Origin: Nereocystis luetkeana
Taxonomy: Eukaryota; Sar; Phaeophyceae; Laminariales; Laminariaceae
Assembly (NCBI GenBank): GCA_031213475.1
Contig: JARUPZ010000019.1
Location: forward strand, 10,446,698 to 10,510,697
Length of the DNA stretch: 64,000 bases
Reading direction: 5' to 3'
The translations under genes were made by a program, and so were the position numbers. Under the pieces are notes generated by a model that was given only the letters and a program-made list of their open reading frames with translations, was not told the origin of the DNA and ran no database searches. Shown here in pieces: positions 36,001 to 43,640 of this stretch. Position 1 is the first letter of the stretch. The number at the start of each line of letters is the position of its first letter.

Positions 36001-38453
36001 TCGTAAAATTGTCGGGGCAAACGGATGGTCGGAGCTAATATCGTCTAGCACCATGACTCCTGGAGTGTAGCCTTGACGCCTTAAACGCGCCAAGGCATCC
36101 CTCGACGACACCAACGCGGTAATGTCTGGTGTAGGCTTCATACCCCTCCGACGGCGATACATGGTTTTTGATATGCGGCTCGCTGAGCTTCCACGATTTC
36201 GCTCTTTGCTCGAAGAAGGTCTTACTGGTTCCTGTTATATTGTCGGCAGCACACGTGAAGGCCTCCGCAGCGAACAGTGTCCAGCGATAGTCCCGCTGCT
36301 GCCCAACAGTCTCTGCCAGTTCGCTCGAAGCAAGAGGTCAAGCCCATTTAATGGCATTTATGGCGACTCATGGAATTAATCGAGCTCGTTGAGGGAGCGG
36401 AAGTACACTGCCTCCTTACCCAGATAACTGTATCGTTGAGTTGGAAGCTGGAGAGATAGATTCCTGGTTGCCCGGCTGCGCCGACTATTCCGAGGCTGAA
36501 AACACACGCACAGTCGTCAAAACCGCACGCACGCGTGTCTATGCTTGCTGACCTTCCGGAAATCTCCGATAGCTGCGAAGACGCCCACCGGAATGTCTCG
36601 CATTCCGTTCCGAAGGTGACATCGCCCTGGAAACGAGAGGCCAGGTCGTTCATTGTCGAAACATCGAGTACGCAACATAGGTTGATGGAGACTTGAGCAC
36701 TGTTGGAAGTTCCAACCGAGTACCTTCTTCCAAATACGAGACCTACTAAGTAACTGTAGTGTGAGGGGTTTTACTGATTTTTAGTATGTATCTCCTCTAT
36801 CCGTCGTGTCGTGGTGCGTGGACGTTTGGGGTCATCGTGCGACGCTATTGTGGCCTCGGACTGGACGAGGAGCCACGCCGCCACTTCTCTAGCATGTTAG
36901 GGTAGCGGGCGGGCTCTTTCGTGAATACATTGCGCTACCCTTCAGTCCGCAACCCCTCTGTCGAGTCCCCGTCCGACAGTCAAAAGGTTCTCCGTTTTTC
37001 TTCCCGTACCTGTGTCGCTCGGTTCTTTTAATCTTGACATTTTGCACCCTCGACAATATGATTTGCGACCTCAGGCGAAACGAGGCCCCGAGAGGCGGGG
37101 CTATCACTAACTCCGCTACCATCTCCTTCGCCTCCCACGCCAAGCTGCTCATGGAGGACAACATCTCCATAGACACCGTGAGCACACTCTAACAACCTCC
37201 GTGGTACATACGTTAGTGGTAGTATTTGTGGTAGCTGAGTCCCTAACCCCTAGGCAGGACACGCGATACGGCAGGCGTAGCGCCCACTGTCACGTACCTT
37301 GAGGGCATCTCTACTATAGGAATGATACTATAATAGTATTGTATTCGTATATTTAATAGTACCTCATACAAACACCTTGCGAAACACCAGTGAGTGGTGT
37401 ACAACAAGATTTATGTAAGAACAAGAGTCTTAGATTTGTCAGCCAGACGTACTACCTCAAAGGTAGCACGTGAGTAACCCTAAGGGGTAGCATTGGTGTA
37501 GCACTGATGTAACACGACATCTTGTACTACGACAGGTTCCTCTTTAGCCGCCCGCTGGTGAATATGTCCTGGCAAACAAGATATAGGGTGAAGCGCCACA
37601 GCGGTTTGGACTTGTGGAGTTGGCGCGGCAATACATCTATGGGGCAACGACGGAAGACAGCACGGTGTCAGAACCCGAACGATTGGTTTCGTCAACCATT
37701 GGCGCGGTCAGAGCTAGCCAACTCCGTTGCTTCCTCACGGTATCGCTTTCTATCCCCCACTCAATATCGTCTGAGCGCTCGATCAAAGGGAATGCCAAGG
37801 GAGGCCATCAGCGAGCCTCGATAGAAGTTTAATTGTGATCTCCGCCTCGTTTGTCAGATCAATAACCGCTTACTCCGACATTGGTGGCGGGATCAAGTTT
37901 GCTTGATACTTTTCCATTTACGCGGCAGCTGCAATGTAAACTACCTCTCGATGAGTCTATCCTGAGTATGCATCTTTCAGTTTGTGACACTCGGGAATGT
38001 CTCTATTATTTGTTTGATTGTCCTGGCTTATATCGGCATATAACTATGGACTCTCCATCCAAACAACCACGCAGTATGAGCCGGCTTAATCGTCTCTCTG
38101 TCTCCTTATCGGGGGCACTTTAAACGTCTTGCCTTTTAGGGCCGTTGGTCTAGCTCTACATGAACGTGGGAGTTTCGTGCGGAGTCGATGGGGCCACAGG
38201 TGTTACAGAAGAATGTAGGGCAATCGAAAGTATTAATTTCTCCCAACTTGCCGAGAGTTATATATACCAACAGAGGAAGACGTGGTCCGTGCCTCAAAGC
38301 CTTCGACCGCCCCTCCTTGCTCGCCCCCCATCGTGGCCCTGCCTATTGTGTGGCATGCAGTGTCCAGATGTTGAGAACAACGACGAGGGATCAATCCAGA
38401 TCGGTTCGGAGACCTTCGAAGGTCCCAACGCGGACGTGTGCGACCGCTCTTGA
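7135..38453 (+). CDS. Secreted multi-exon right-handed beta-helix (POMP-like) protein, two tandem modules
   Basis: At least 21 exons can be read on the plus strand: 7135-7275, 12620-12721, 18957-19127, 20062-20148, 20538-20630, 21114-21146, 22255-22296, 22665-22868, 24096-24173, 25219-25349, 25743-25881, 26310-26591, 27618-27764, 28513-28617, 31400-31555, 32482-32591, 33739-33874, 34251-34361, 35867-35973, 37075-37177, 38361-38453. Together they give 2571 nt (856 residues plus stop). Every junction is phase-compatible, and three are phase 2 joined to a one-base exon start, which is strong internal support. The protein has a signal peptide (MKAPFLLAALCAGPLGAIAQ). It then has coils of the form GGAxxxxGxxxFxxxxxFxxN, typical of parallel beta-helix, polymorphic-outer-membrane-like proteins found in stramenopile algae. 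The segment before the coils occurs twice (exons 18957 and 27618 align), so the protein has two modules. It is probably secreted or cell-surface; the ligand is unknown. Some exons may be missing between 12721 and 18957 and between 37177 and 38361. Confidence 0.75.
7445..8032 (+). pseudogene. LINE endonuclease, N-terminal part (broken)
   Basis: A basic leader rich in R and K is followed by VGTFNVRTLAF and VVGLQETRRDGHS, the first motifs of an AP-type endonuclease. The frame meets a TAG at 7976-7978 and then continues coherently (KGTHGVGLAVRESIVAG). At about 8031-8035 it shifts, and the rest of the endonuclease lies in another frame. With these two lesions this copy cannot make a full endonuclease-RT protein. 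Confidence 0.8.
8032..10839 (+). pseudogene. LINE endonuclease C-terminus plus reverse transcriptase (broken frame)
   Basis: The frame continues the endonuclease (VGYAPILDAP, LLDANARTG, CRLDYILTRQ, SDHNLVV). The reverse transcriptase follows: GPDGLPAE near 9337, [47 protein letters not shown], then catalytic YADD near 10128, and [10 protein letters not shown] conserved C-terminal segment ([18 protein letters not shown]) comes after. A TAG at 10837-10839 ends it early; copy 2 has a lysine codon there and reads on for about 95 more residues. Confidence 0.9.
11630..12619. other. Intron 1 remainder
   Basis: A CAG at 11655-11660 followed by a short open stretch could be an extra exon but is not convincing. 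Positions 12209-12345 resemble 50816-50985, downstream of the other LINE copy. Confidence 0.35.
12209..12345. repeat. Diverged repeat shared with 50816-50985
   Basis: Both segments share CTTCCCAG, TTCAACCAACTGCA, CCCGTCATCAA, CATCCCCTCTG and CAGATTTCCTC in the same order, at about 70% identity. Each lies within 0.6 kb downstream of a LINE copy. It is probably a separate old repeat family. Confidence 0.5.
12620..12721 (+). CDS. Exon 2 (probable), abutting a retroelement
   Basis: After a CAG acceptor, 34 codons read LYDAPELAVRMELPSALAPE and onward to SDMSLRFFDE. The SDMSLRF part resembles SDMKIVTVTG in the second beta-helix gene (near 56470). The donor would be GTTGGT, which is weak, and the CAA-tailed element begins only a few bases later (12725). 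The exon end may therefore have been altered by that insertion. Confidence 0.5.
12725..13647 (-). mobile_element. Short non-autonomous element with LINE-derived 3' tail, copy 1
   Basis: This ~0.92-kb unit is about 97% identical to 51527-52470. On the minus strand it ends with the LINE's own terminus: a CACGGACT word, then GTTAATGTGAGAACAACAAC, then a CAA-rich tail. The rest is unrelated to the LINE. A minus-strand frame crosses the 5' half (through 13384-13761) but has no known domain. No target duplication was found. Mobilisation in trans by the LINE is inferred from the shared end. Its tail lies within a few bases of a probable exon end at 12721. Confidence 0.75.
13853..13941. mobile_element. 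piggyBac-like MITE, copy 1
   Basis: This 89-bp foldback has ~36-bp terminal inverted repeats starting CCCTTTTAGAACCGCAG and lies exactly between two TTAA sites (13849-13852 and 13942-13945). The TTAA duplication and CCCTTT start fit the piggyBac superfamily. It encodes nothing and could form a long hairpin. Confidence 0.85.
13986..14114 (+). mobile_element. SINE copy C (5'-truncated)
   Basis: It matches the 3' part of SINE copies A and B (ACCGTAGCGGGAAGGGGG onward) and ends in about 20 A's at 14095-14114. It lacks the tRNA-like head. Confidence 0.75.
14384..14465. mobile_element. piggyBac-like MITE, decayed copy
   Basis: It starts CCCTTTTAGAACCGCAGTCC as in the intact copies but its right arm is diverged and the TTAA is lost. 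Confidence 0.6.
14466..16469. other. Intronic stretch, unexplained GC-rich segment
   Basis: Positions 15254-15770 are GC-richer than their surroundings, and both strands stay open for several hundred bases (plus 15254-15982, minus 15274-15669). No domain is recognised and neither frame has a coil motif. Otherwise nothing is seen. Confidence 0.3.
16470..16560 (+). repeat. Dispersed repeat, copy 1
   Basis: It shares GGGTGAATCTCTATCG and the flanking CTCAG word with 60921-61010, and belongs to a small family built around a GAGCTCCTCAA...TGAGGAGC palindrome. Confidence 0.4.
17020..17065 (+). repeat. Dispersed repeat, copy 2
   Basis: It carries CGGGTGAGATATTGAGCTCC, matching 60926-60950 and, inverted, 17676-17735. 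Confidence 0.4.
17676..17735 (-). repeat. Dispersed repeat, copy 3
   Basis: On the minus strand it reads CCGGGTGATATATTGAGCTC followed by CTCAAATGAG, matching the palindromic core of the family. Confidence 0.4.
18375..18551 (+). CDS. Small unrecognised frame (58 codons)
   Basis: An ATG-to-TGA frame starts MSTVVPRYNAALIVSGMYEF and continues with protein-like composition (EVIVEAALADCKESFGG). It contains GTATGT and GTAAGG words that could be donors, so it could be an exon of the surrounding gene. No homology is recognised. Confidence 0.25.
   Translation: MSTVVPRYNAALIVSGMYEFPFEVIVEAALADCKESFGGVRHETKSSIVTTVRFSGVF
18957..19127 (+). CDS. Exon: module 1 pre-helix segment
   Basis: 57 codons, phase 0 to 0, CTGCAG acceptor and GTCAGT donor. 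It starts ISCTNNTHVTVSERVAVEIS. The stretch SVEASTKLNNVKF aligns with TAASAKMENVRIE of the exon at 27618, which shows an internal duplication. Confidence 0.75.
20062..20148 (+). CDS. Exon: beta-helix coil
   Basis: 29 codons, phase 0 to 0, TCATCAG acceptor and GTACGA donor. It reads AAGGAAMRVEKRATATFAED, the GGA...F coil pattern. Confidence 0.75.
20538..20630 (+). CDS. Exon: beta-helix coil
   Basis: 31 codons, phase 0 to 0, GTGCAG acceptor and GTGAGC donor. It includes GGGSGAAIVSLGTLVFAKTA and then TFKD, a canonical coil. Confidence 0.8.
21114..21146 (+). CDS. Micro-exon: first half of a coil
   Basis: Eleven codons, GGALYAYGPLT, after CATCCAG and before GTGAGC. Joined to the next micro-exon (FEGDVLFENN) it makes one exact coil, which supports both very short exons. 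Confidence 0.65.
22255..22296 (+). CDS. Micro-exon: second half of a coil
   Basis: Fourteen codons, FEGDVLFENNKHTN, after GCTCAG and before GTAAGC, phase 0 to 0. Confidence 0.7.
22665..22868 (+). CDS. Exon: two beta-helix coils
   Basis: 68 codons, phase 0 to 0, GATAG acceptor and GTGAGT donor. It contains GGGLFIDRSLVQFKGAASFI and then GAGLYSNAQ...VLFKGN, two successive coils in one exon. Confidence 0.8.
24096..24173 (+). CDS. Exon: beta-helix coil
   Basis: 26 codons, phase 0 to 0, CGACAG acceptor and GTCAGT donor. It reads QGALALHGSQKVIFESHVTF and then EDNVME. Confidence 0.8.
25219..25349 (+). CDS. Exon: beta-helix coils
   Basis: 131 nt after CGGCAG, phase 0 to 2, donor GTAAGT. It includes GGGMHVMSHNDVEFQAGVTA and GGAFYFDE. 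The last two bases pair with the single leading base of the next exon. Confidence 0.8.
25743..25881 (+). CDS. Exon: beta-helix coil, closes module 1
   Basis: 139 nt, phase 2 to 0, CGTAG acceptor and GTGAGG donor. It contains VTITDNTAQFGGAVWTQAER. Confidence 0.8.
26310..26591 (+). CDS. Exon: module 2 N-terminal segment
   Basis: 94 codons, phase 0 to 0, CATCAG acceptor and GTGAGC donor; the largest exon. It starts CPGIQYLSSPYADTVVVEFT, has four cysteines including LSCPEQ near the end, and lacks the coil motif. It is a linker domain between the two helices. Confidence 0.75.
27618..27764 (+). CDS. Exon: module 2 pre-helix segment
   Basis: 49 codons, phase 0 to 0, CTTCAG acceptor and GTGAGA donor. 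It starts IIYVTGGEELTIISTAASAK and parallels the exon at 18957. Confidence 0.75.
28513..28617 (+). CDS. Exon: beta-helix coil
   Basis: 35 codons, phase 0 to 0, GTCGCAG acceptor and GTGAGA donor. It reads QRGGAIVVGAGSSMDVMEAI and then TFMGN. Confidence 0.8.
29640..29905 (-). mobile_element. SINE copy D (diverged)
   Basis: It shares GTAACTCAGATCCG, GGTCACATAG, CGGTACGT and TCGAATTGTGCC in the same order with SINE copies A and B. A degraded tRNA-like head lies toward 29905. It is older than the other copies. Confidence 0.6.
30004..30077. repeat. CTTT/CTTC tetranucleotide microsatellite
   Basis: An imperfect pyrimidine-only tandem repeat about 74 bp long, in an intron of the large gene. Confidence 0.85.
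30353..30403. repeat. AT microsatellite
   Basis: About 50 bp of near-pure TA repeats in the same intron. Confidence 0.9.
31400..31555 (+). CDS. Exon: beta-helix coils
   Basis: 52 codons, phase 0 to 0, TTGACAG acceptor and GTACGT donor. It contains GGPAVFSEGDVKFYGEAKFL and GGAVLNAGTMQ, the last completed by the next exon. Confidence 0.8.
32482..32591 (+). CDS. Exon: beta-helix coil
   Basis: 110 nt, phase 0 to 2, GAGCAG acceptor and GTAAGT donor. Starting at TTC completes the coil GGAVLNAGTMQ-FMKKVTFKDN; a start three bases upstream (adding Q) is possible. It also holds GGAIANSGDLTFNVRSIF. The tandem GTAAGTAAG makes the exact donor slightly ambiguous. Confidence 0.75.
32998..33263. repeat. 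GTT trinucleotide microsatellite, ~265 bp
   Basis: A long GTT run with scattered GTC, GCT and GTGT interruptions lies in the intron between exons 32482-32591 and 33739-33874. The leucine-, valine- or asparagine-rich frames over it are artefacts. Its word is the complement of the LINE family's CAA tail, but no element body flanks it. Confidence 0.9.
33569..33626. repeat. 29-bp tandem duplication
   Basis: Two adjacent 29-bp units beginning TGTATGAACAGTCAA differ at one base. Confidence 0.85.
33739..33874 (+). CDS. Exon: beta-helix coils
   Basis: 136 nt, phase 2 to 0, GACCAG acceptor and GTGAGG donor. It contains GGALNNYGSDGTVVFKGLAV and then FKNN. Confidence 0.8.
34251..34361 (+). CDS. Exon: beta-helix coil
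   Basis: 37 codons, phase 0 to 0, ATCCCAG acceptor and GTGAGT donor. It runs from GGCALSTEGTIDGDD to VTFEKKAKFKDNFCD. Confidence 0.8.
34487..34576. mobile_element. piggyBac-like MITE, copy 2
   Basis: A 90-bp foldback between TTAA sites (34483-34486 and 34577-34580) with the same terminal inverted repeats as 13853-13941. It lies in an intron of the large gene. Confidence 0.85.
35867..35973 (+). CDS. Exon: beta-helix coil
   Basis: 107 nt, phase 0 to 2, GTGGCAG acceptor and GTGAGC donor. It contains GGGALLARRASTVVFSDTAV. Confidence 0.8.
36420..36626 (-). CDS. Antisense beta-helix-like frame inside an intron
   Basis: On the minus strand the frame reads GDVTFGTECETFRWASSQLS and, further on, GIYLSSFQLNDTVIW, words like those of the coil exons. 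A CAG acceptor lies before 36626 and a GTAAGG donor after 36420. A 57-nt segment (36496-36552) with GTCAGC and TTTTCAG ends may be a short intron, but it also reads through in frame. It could be an inverted fragment of the same gene family or a chance frame. Confidence 0.3.
37075..37177 (+). CDS. Exon: beta-helix coil
   Basis: 103 nt, phase 2 to 0, CCTCAG acceptor and GTGAGC donor. It contains RGGAITNSATISFASHAKLL and then MEDN. Confidence 0.8.
38361..38453 (+). CDS. Probable last exon
   Basis: 30 codons plus TGA after ATGCAG, phase 0. It opens CPDVENNDEGSIQIGSETFE and ends VCDRS. The initial CP matches the start of the module 2 exon at 26310. That this is the terminal exon is inferred from the in-frame stop. 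Confidence 0.6.
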   Translation, partial: CPDVENNDEGSIQIGSETFEGPNADVCDRS

Positions 38454-40058
38454 CGCACTCAGGACATGCTACTGTAGCCACAAAGTACAAGCTCTACGTG
38501 CGTATTACTCTGAGATCGTGTGCGTCCTTTGGGTGGCGTTGCGTGTGGAAATGTTGAAAGGATAAGGACCCGAGTCAAACGGGTCAGCGATGCCGTTTGA
38601 TCGTGGGCGCTGGCGTTGTTCCTAAACCATGTATTCGCATGAGACTAGCCATGGGAAGCCAAGCTTGGCGTGGCACCCACAGGAATGCCTCTTTTGTTCC
38701 AGTATGCTCGGCCTATGGCTCAACCGAATCTCAGTGTGGCTGCCCTTACACACAGACAACGGCAGTCACTCTTCTTTGCAGGGGGCGTGATTCATTATAT
38801 TGTTCGTGACGTTGATCGGTGGGGGAAGCCAGGGACCTGGTGCACAATCGAAGATCTAGCGTTCGTGCCTAGTTAACGACCTCCAAGTGTGTCGGGCCCC
38901 GAGTGATCCACGAAACACACCCCGTTGGTATTTGGTGTTGCGACCACGCTGTGTCTCGCCACAAGAACAGCGGGCATGTGGGGTGCCTCGAAGCAGCTTA
39001 AATAGTTAGTGCTCAACTGGACAGAGGACGAGACAGAAACGAGTAGGTAGCGTCTCGCTCCAGACAAGGATGGTGGCCAGGGCGGATGTACTCGTTGACA
39101 TGCATGGACCCTCGCACCCCTACAATGCCGGGACGGAGAACGTCGGGTTTTCACCGACCAGAGAGACATTGCTTGCATCAATCGCGCAGCGCCGTGAGGT
39201 GTTGGGCAAGTCGCATGAAGGATGAGCTGGATCCCACTAGGAACTACGTTTTAGGCGGATTGATTTGCATATGGATGACAGCGTCAAATGCTATGTTTAT
39301 TTTCTGCCGTGTGGCTAGTTCCAGAGACACAGCAATGGGTTTATTGTGTATCTGACTCATGGGTCCTTCACCATATATATTCACACTACGTCATACGATC
39401 ATCCCCATTGTGCGGGGTTGAAGTTCTAACTCGACCTCCAACCGTGGTGACCGCCAAACCCCAGGAAGTAAAAAACAAACACGGTACTGGTTGTCTAGGT
39501 CACGCAGTGACAAGTAGCGTGGTTTACAGCGTCGTCGCCAATCGACGCCAATCGAACCTTCAGAGGGAAGCGGGGGGGGCAGTTGGACGGAAAGCTCGAT
39601 GCAAAAAAGAAGGAAGGAGACGGCAGGCAGGGTAGCAAGGTATCATATGGGGCCGACCAGGAGGTAGAACCGGTATTTTGCACTCGCACTCCCACCCGAT
39701 GCGGCTGCTCCAAAGCGGTTTCAGTTTAGGTCTCGTGCTTCTTTTGTGTATTTTTTACTCTTATTATTGTCCAAGAAACCACATTTCGCCATAGCAGGCG
39801 AGCCTGTGCTTGGCGGTGCTTTCGGTTATGTTGATGTTCTAATGTCTTCGGTATGTTTTGGTGTTTGTGCGGTTTCTTTTGTCGTTTGCTCCCGTCGTGT
39901 ATCCTCCGGGGGAGCACGACAGCAACACCATCATAGATTTCGACAAAGTACGAAAGAGGTGCGTCTCTCTTTCTTCACCTCGCCGTTTCTCTCGCGACGT
40001 TTCTGTTCTCTCGTGCACCATCTCCCCCACTTCTTGTGCTTCTTGTGTCTCCCATTTT
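38454..40058. other. Intergenic, mostly nothing recognised
   Basis: Downstream of the large gene. One small coding-like frame (39070-39225) is listed separately. No repeat family is recognised. Confidence 0.35.
39070..39225 (+). CDS. Small unrecognised frame (51 codons)
   Basis: It starts MVARADVLVDMHGPSHPYNA, continues GTENVGFSPTRETLLASIAQ and ends at TGA. The composition is protein-like and a CAG acceptor word precedes it (39061-39063). It could be an exon or a short gene; no family is recognised. Confidence 0.25.
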   Translation: MVARADVLVDMHGPSHPYNAGTENVGFSPTRETLLASIAQRREVLGKSHEG

Positions 40059-40413
40059 TTTTTTTTTTGTTTTGTTTTTTTTTTTTTTTTTTCTCATCCC
40101 ATTCATTATCTTCGCACATCTTCTTCTCTCTCTCCTTCCAACTCGTAACTCAGATCCGGGGTCACATAGCAGGCTCTTCTACCCCCTTTCCGCTACGGTA
40201 CGTGCCTTCATTTTTATCGCGAGAAGATTTCAGCATTTTCTTCCCTCGTCGACTCGCATCGAATTGTGCCTACCCACGCTGCAAGGCGCTCTCAACAATT
40301 GAATCCCTTTTTTTTATTTTTGCAAATAAAGTCAATGTCCGACCCTCCTAGGGCTCGAACCCAGGACTCAAACAAGTAGAATTCGAGGTTAACCACTTGA
40401 ACCACCGGGGCGA
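40059..40413 (-). mobile_element. tRNA-derived SINE, copy B (full length)
   Basis: The tRNA-like head is at about 40340-40413 on the minus strand (box A-like GGTGGTTCAAGTGG, box B GGGTTCGAGCCC). The body is closely similar to copy A, and the tail is a T run on plus at 40059-40092. CCATT occurs on both sides and may be a short target duplication. Confidence 0.8.
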
Positions 40414-40622
40414 CCATTAGGTGTATTTCGTTTCGTGACTCTTTCGTCGAGATTACCTCTATGCGGTAGTGTGGTATAGGTTTTGGGTCGATACTCTGCA
40501 GCAGCACCTGCCAGGTATGCAGAGGTGTTGAAGGTGTGGGGCTAAATAATTCCAGTAATTTTTACGTGCGTATCTTCTACGCGAACAGGCCTCCAAGTTG
40601 ATGTTCGACGAACCTGCTGAGA

Positions 40623-40916
40623 GTGGCGCTACAGTTCGAAGAACCAGTGAGGGATTTAGCCTTGACCGCTCGACAACTACTCGGAACGACGCGTCAACAA
40701 CAAGCAGATGTTCTCGTAGGAAGTGGAGACACCGGAGAGCTTGCGGACGCCGGACTCGCCAGCCCGCTTGGTGACGCTCTCCAGTTAATCGTGATAAACC
40801 AAACTCAGCCAGAGAGCGCCACCTCCAACTACTACATCACCGTTTTACATATATTAATCTACACATTATCATCAGTGCAGCGCGAACTGTTCACCCGTAG
40901 CTTCGTTTGTCACTAA
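40623..40916 (+). CDS. Unrecognised frame, possible exon
   Basis: The frame includes EEPVRDLALTARQLLGTTRQ and DVLVGSGDTGELADAGLASP, followed by a hydrophobic end. The composition looks coding, but alternative frames here are also open, and no splice sites or family can be fixed. Confidence 0.2.
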   Translation: MALQFEEPVRDLALTARQLLGTTRQQQADVLVGSGDTGELADAGLASPLGDALQLIVINQTQPESATSNYYITVLHILIYTLSSVQRELFTRSFVCH

Positions 40917-43128
40917 AGACCGGTATCGTCCCACGCCTGGTGCCCTCAGGGCCATATGACTTGAGGACAATCATCACCAGCCGATCTAAATTTCCAAACC
41001 TTTTGCTCTCTTCCCCATTCCAACAATGTTTATTGTTTTCCTATACCACCTCTGGGGGTGGGGTCGAGATGATAGCGGTATGGACTCCGTCACCACTCAC
41101 ATTTTAATGTACTGAGAAGGCGAAAGCGCGTGGTCAGCTTTCCAGGTGTAGTCGGCACTCATGCTTGCCGTTTGATCGAGTCTTGTTTGCTATTCTCGTT
41201 GCGTTCTGTCTAACCCCAATGGGATTATAGCTGTTTTGCTATTTAAATTGTATGTTCTGTCTCCCTTCCTTTCTTGCTCGGTGCACTTCCCGTTCCTACA
41301 GGCATGCCAGGTATCCATTTTCAATCGTGTTAGGCCAGTTCTTCGTTTTTCCTGCACTTCTGTCTTTTTTGTTGCTAGTGTTTTCGTGCATTCTATACGA
41401 GTATGCTTCATTATATTTCACAAATTCTGTGGTTTCTCTAGCGTATACGTCTTGCTGGTGTGTGTAAGCTGTGCGCTTGTCGTAATGCAGCACGTTGGAA
41501 TTGCGTTGAATTTCCCACCCTCCTCATTGCATTCAGGCTTGCATTTCTCGACATGGCCGTTTCTTCCTCGAGCGCTGCGATCGAACATCGACTTCGTCGC
41601 CCCTTCCTTGACGATTCCCGAAAGCGACGCGCGACCCTTTGAGGGGTCCTTCGGCTTGCAAACTCCCGGGAAATCCCTTCGGGAGGCCTCTGTCCGACGA
41701 GCGACAAGTTCGCGATGGTGTGCAGTGGCAGCTCCCCTTCGAAAGAGCTTCAGCTGTGTCTTGGTGCAATACTTTTATTTTTCGTCAATCAATGTAAAAG
41801 TTTTCTATAAATAGATTGACGTATCACACTGAAAGCCGAGTGGGCACGTACATGTGAAAAATGCGTCACACACGACATGATGCGTGCCCATTGTCCTATT
41901 AGCCGACACTTTGCCCGAGTTCTTCTTCGACCACCCCTTGCGTTAACAAAGAAAGGGCCCATGCTACAGTTGCGCGTTTTACGCTGTCGGGACTACTACG
42001 AACTTCGTGGGCTGCTACCGCCATCCTGTCGACGTCTGTGGATGAAGTGATGGCCTGGTTTCGCCAAGATGGTACTGATCCGAAGACCCCTTGCGCAGCT
42101 TTGTGCGCCATCGACTACCTCCTGCCCTCAGGAAGTAACCCCTTGATGACAAGGGTACCACGATATTGATAGACCCGCCGTTGAATACACTAAAAGTGAA
42201 CACCGAGCTCGTCTGGTCCCTCCGGTGACAGGGCAGCCGCCCCCTCCCACTCTATATAGTATATAAATAAAAATATACTCTGTCGTAGGGGGGCTTCGCG
42301 GGCAGCTGCGCGTACTTGCAGTTTCGAAAATACAATGACCTCTCCACCTGCTTAGAGTACCTACCACTACGCAAGCGTCGAATCCACGGCACCTTTCGCT
42401 AAGCTGGGGGTGTGACAGGCCTCATCGACACCCCGGTCTAGCATAGGGTTAGGGCGTACCATCGGATTGCAGAACACCGTTGCTATCGAATGCTCGTTCG
42501 AGTTCTTCCGTGTGTTCCTCGTGCAGCAGTCTGACGGGGGTGAATTGGTTTCTACAACCGTATCGTGAGCCAATGATTTTGCACTTCAAATTTATTTATG
42601 ACTGTGATCATTCTGTACGGTGGGTAAACACAATACTGCCCACAACTTGGGGTTAGGACCCCGCTCGGCGAGATTGGTGTACGCTGCGGTCCCAAGCGCG
42701 ACCCTTCCAAAAACAGAATGTCTTCACGAACTTATCGGTATTTTAATCTCGATATCAAACTCGGCTACAATACATCTCGGAGGTCGTTCGCGGGCACGTC
42801 AAAGAGCGTTGACAACTCATCCAAAGTCGAATAGAGTTCGTAGGCTGAGTTGGACATCATCATCTGCAGGCCGACGCTCCGGTCCTAGGTGACTCTGTGC
42901 GTCATCAGTCTGACGGCGACACTGATCAGCAGCAACTAACCAACGTGACAGCAGTATATATATAAACGTTTCGAACCCCCAGAAACAGATATACGCCGAA
43001 CAGAATAAATTCAAGTGCTGCAAGCAACTTACATATACAACGTGGCAGACTGGAAGCAAGACAAACCTCCTAATCTACCTATTTTTGTGTTTGGTCACGA
43101 CACGTGGAACCAAATTCCACACGTAGAA
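40917..43128. other. Intergenic, nothing firm
   Basis: A 192-codon plus frame (41236-41814) and an R-rich minus frame (41438-41707) overlap. Neither has a recognisable motif. No repeat is identified. Confidence 0.3.
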
Positions 43129-43238
43129 ACAAACACGCGGCAACATCACTGGAACACAACCTAATAAAAAAGACAACAAACACGCGGCAACATCACTGGA
43201 ACACAACCTAATAAAAAAGACAACAAACACGCGCAACA
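43129..43238. repeat. 47-bp tandem repeat, 2.3 units
   Basis: AAACACGCGG recurs at 43131 and 43178, with the first part again at 43225. The two full units are virtually identical, so the duplication is recent. Confidence 0.85.
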
Positions 43239-43399
43239 GGGTTTACACGACAACCAGTACCAACGCCGGAAAACATTAAATTGCGCCTGTACAATAACTA
43301 CTACAGTAGTAGTAGATAGTGATATAGATATGACGAAAAAAACTACTTTTGTGACGGGACACACCTCTGACGCATTATTGCAGCGCCTCTGGCCGTGCC

Positions 43400-43640
43400 A
43401 CCAGCAAGCACCAGCCTCGATATCCATACCAGTATGGCAATACCATGGGGTTTCACCGCACGGTATTTCACGGCATACCATGAAAAACAGCAGGGTGTTG
43501 GCATCGTATTGGCTCATGCATCGACATGGTATGGGCTCATGGCATTGCCATGGAACGACCCCATGGTAAATTTATCTCGCCATGTAATAGCTTATGGAAT
43601 TTATCATTGGCATGGTATGGGTTTTGGTATGGTCATGGTC
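43400..43640. repeat. Degenerate CATGG-rich block
   Basis: Words such as CCATGG, GGCATGGTATGGG and GGCATACCATG recur irregularly over about 240 bp. This gives many small palindromes, similar in style to 4840-4870. Confidence 0.5.
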
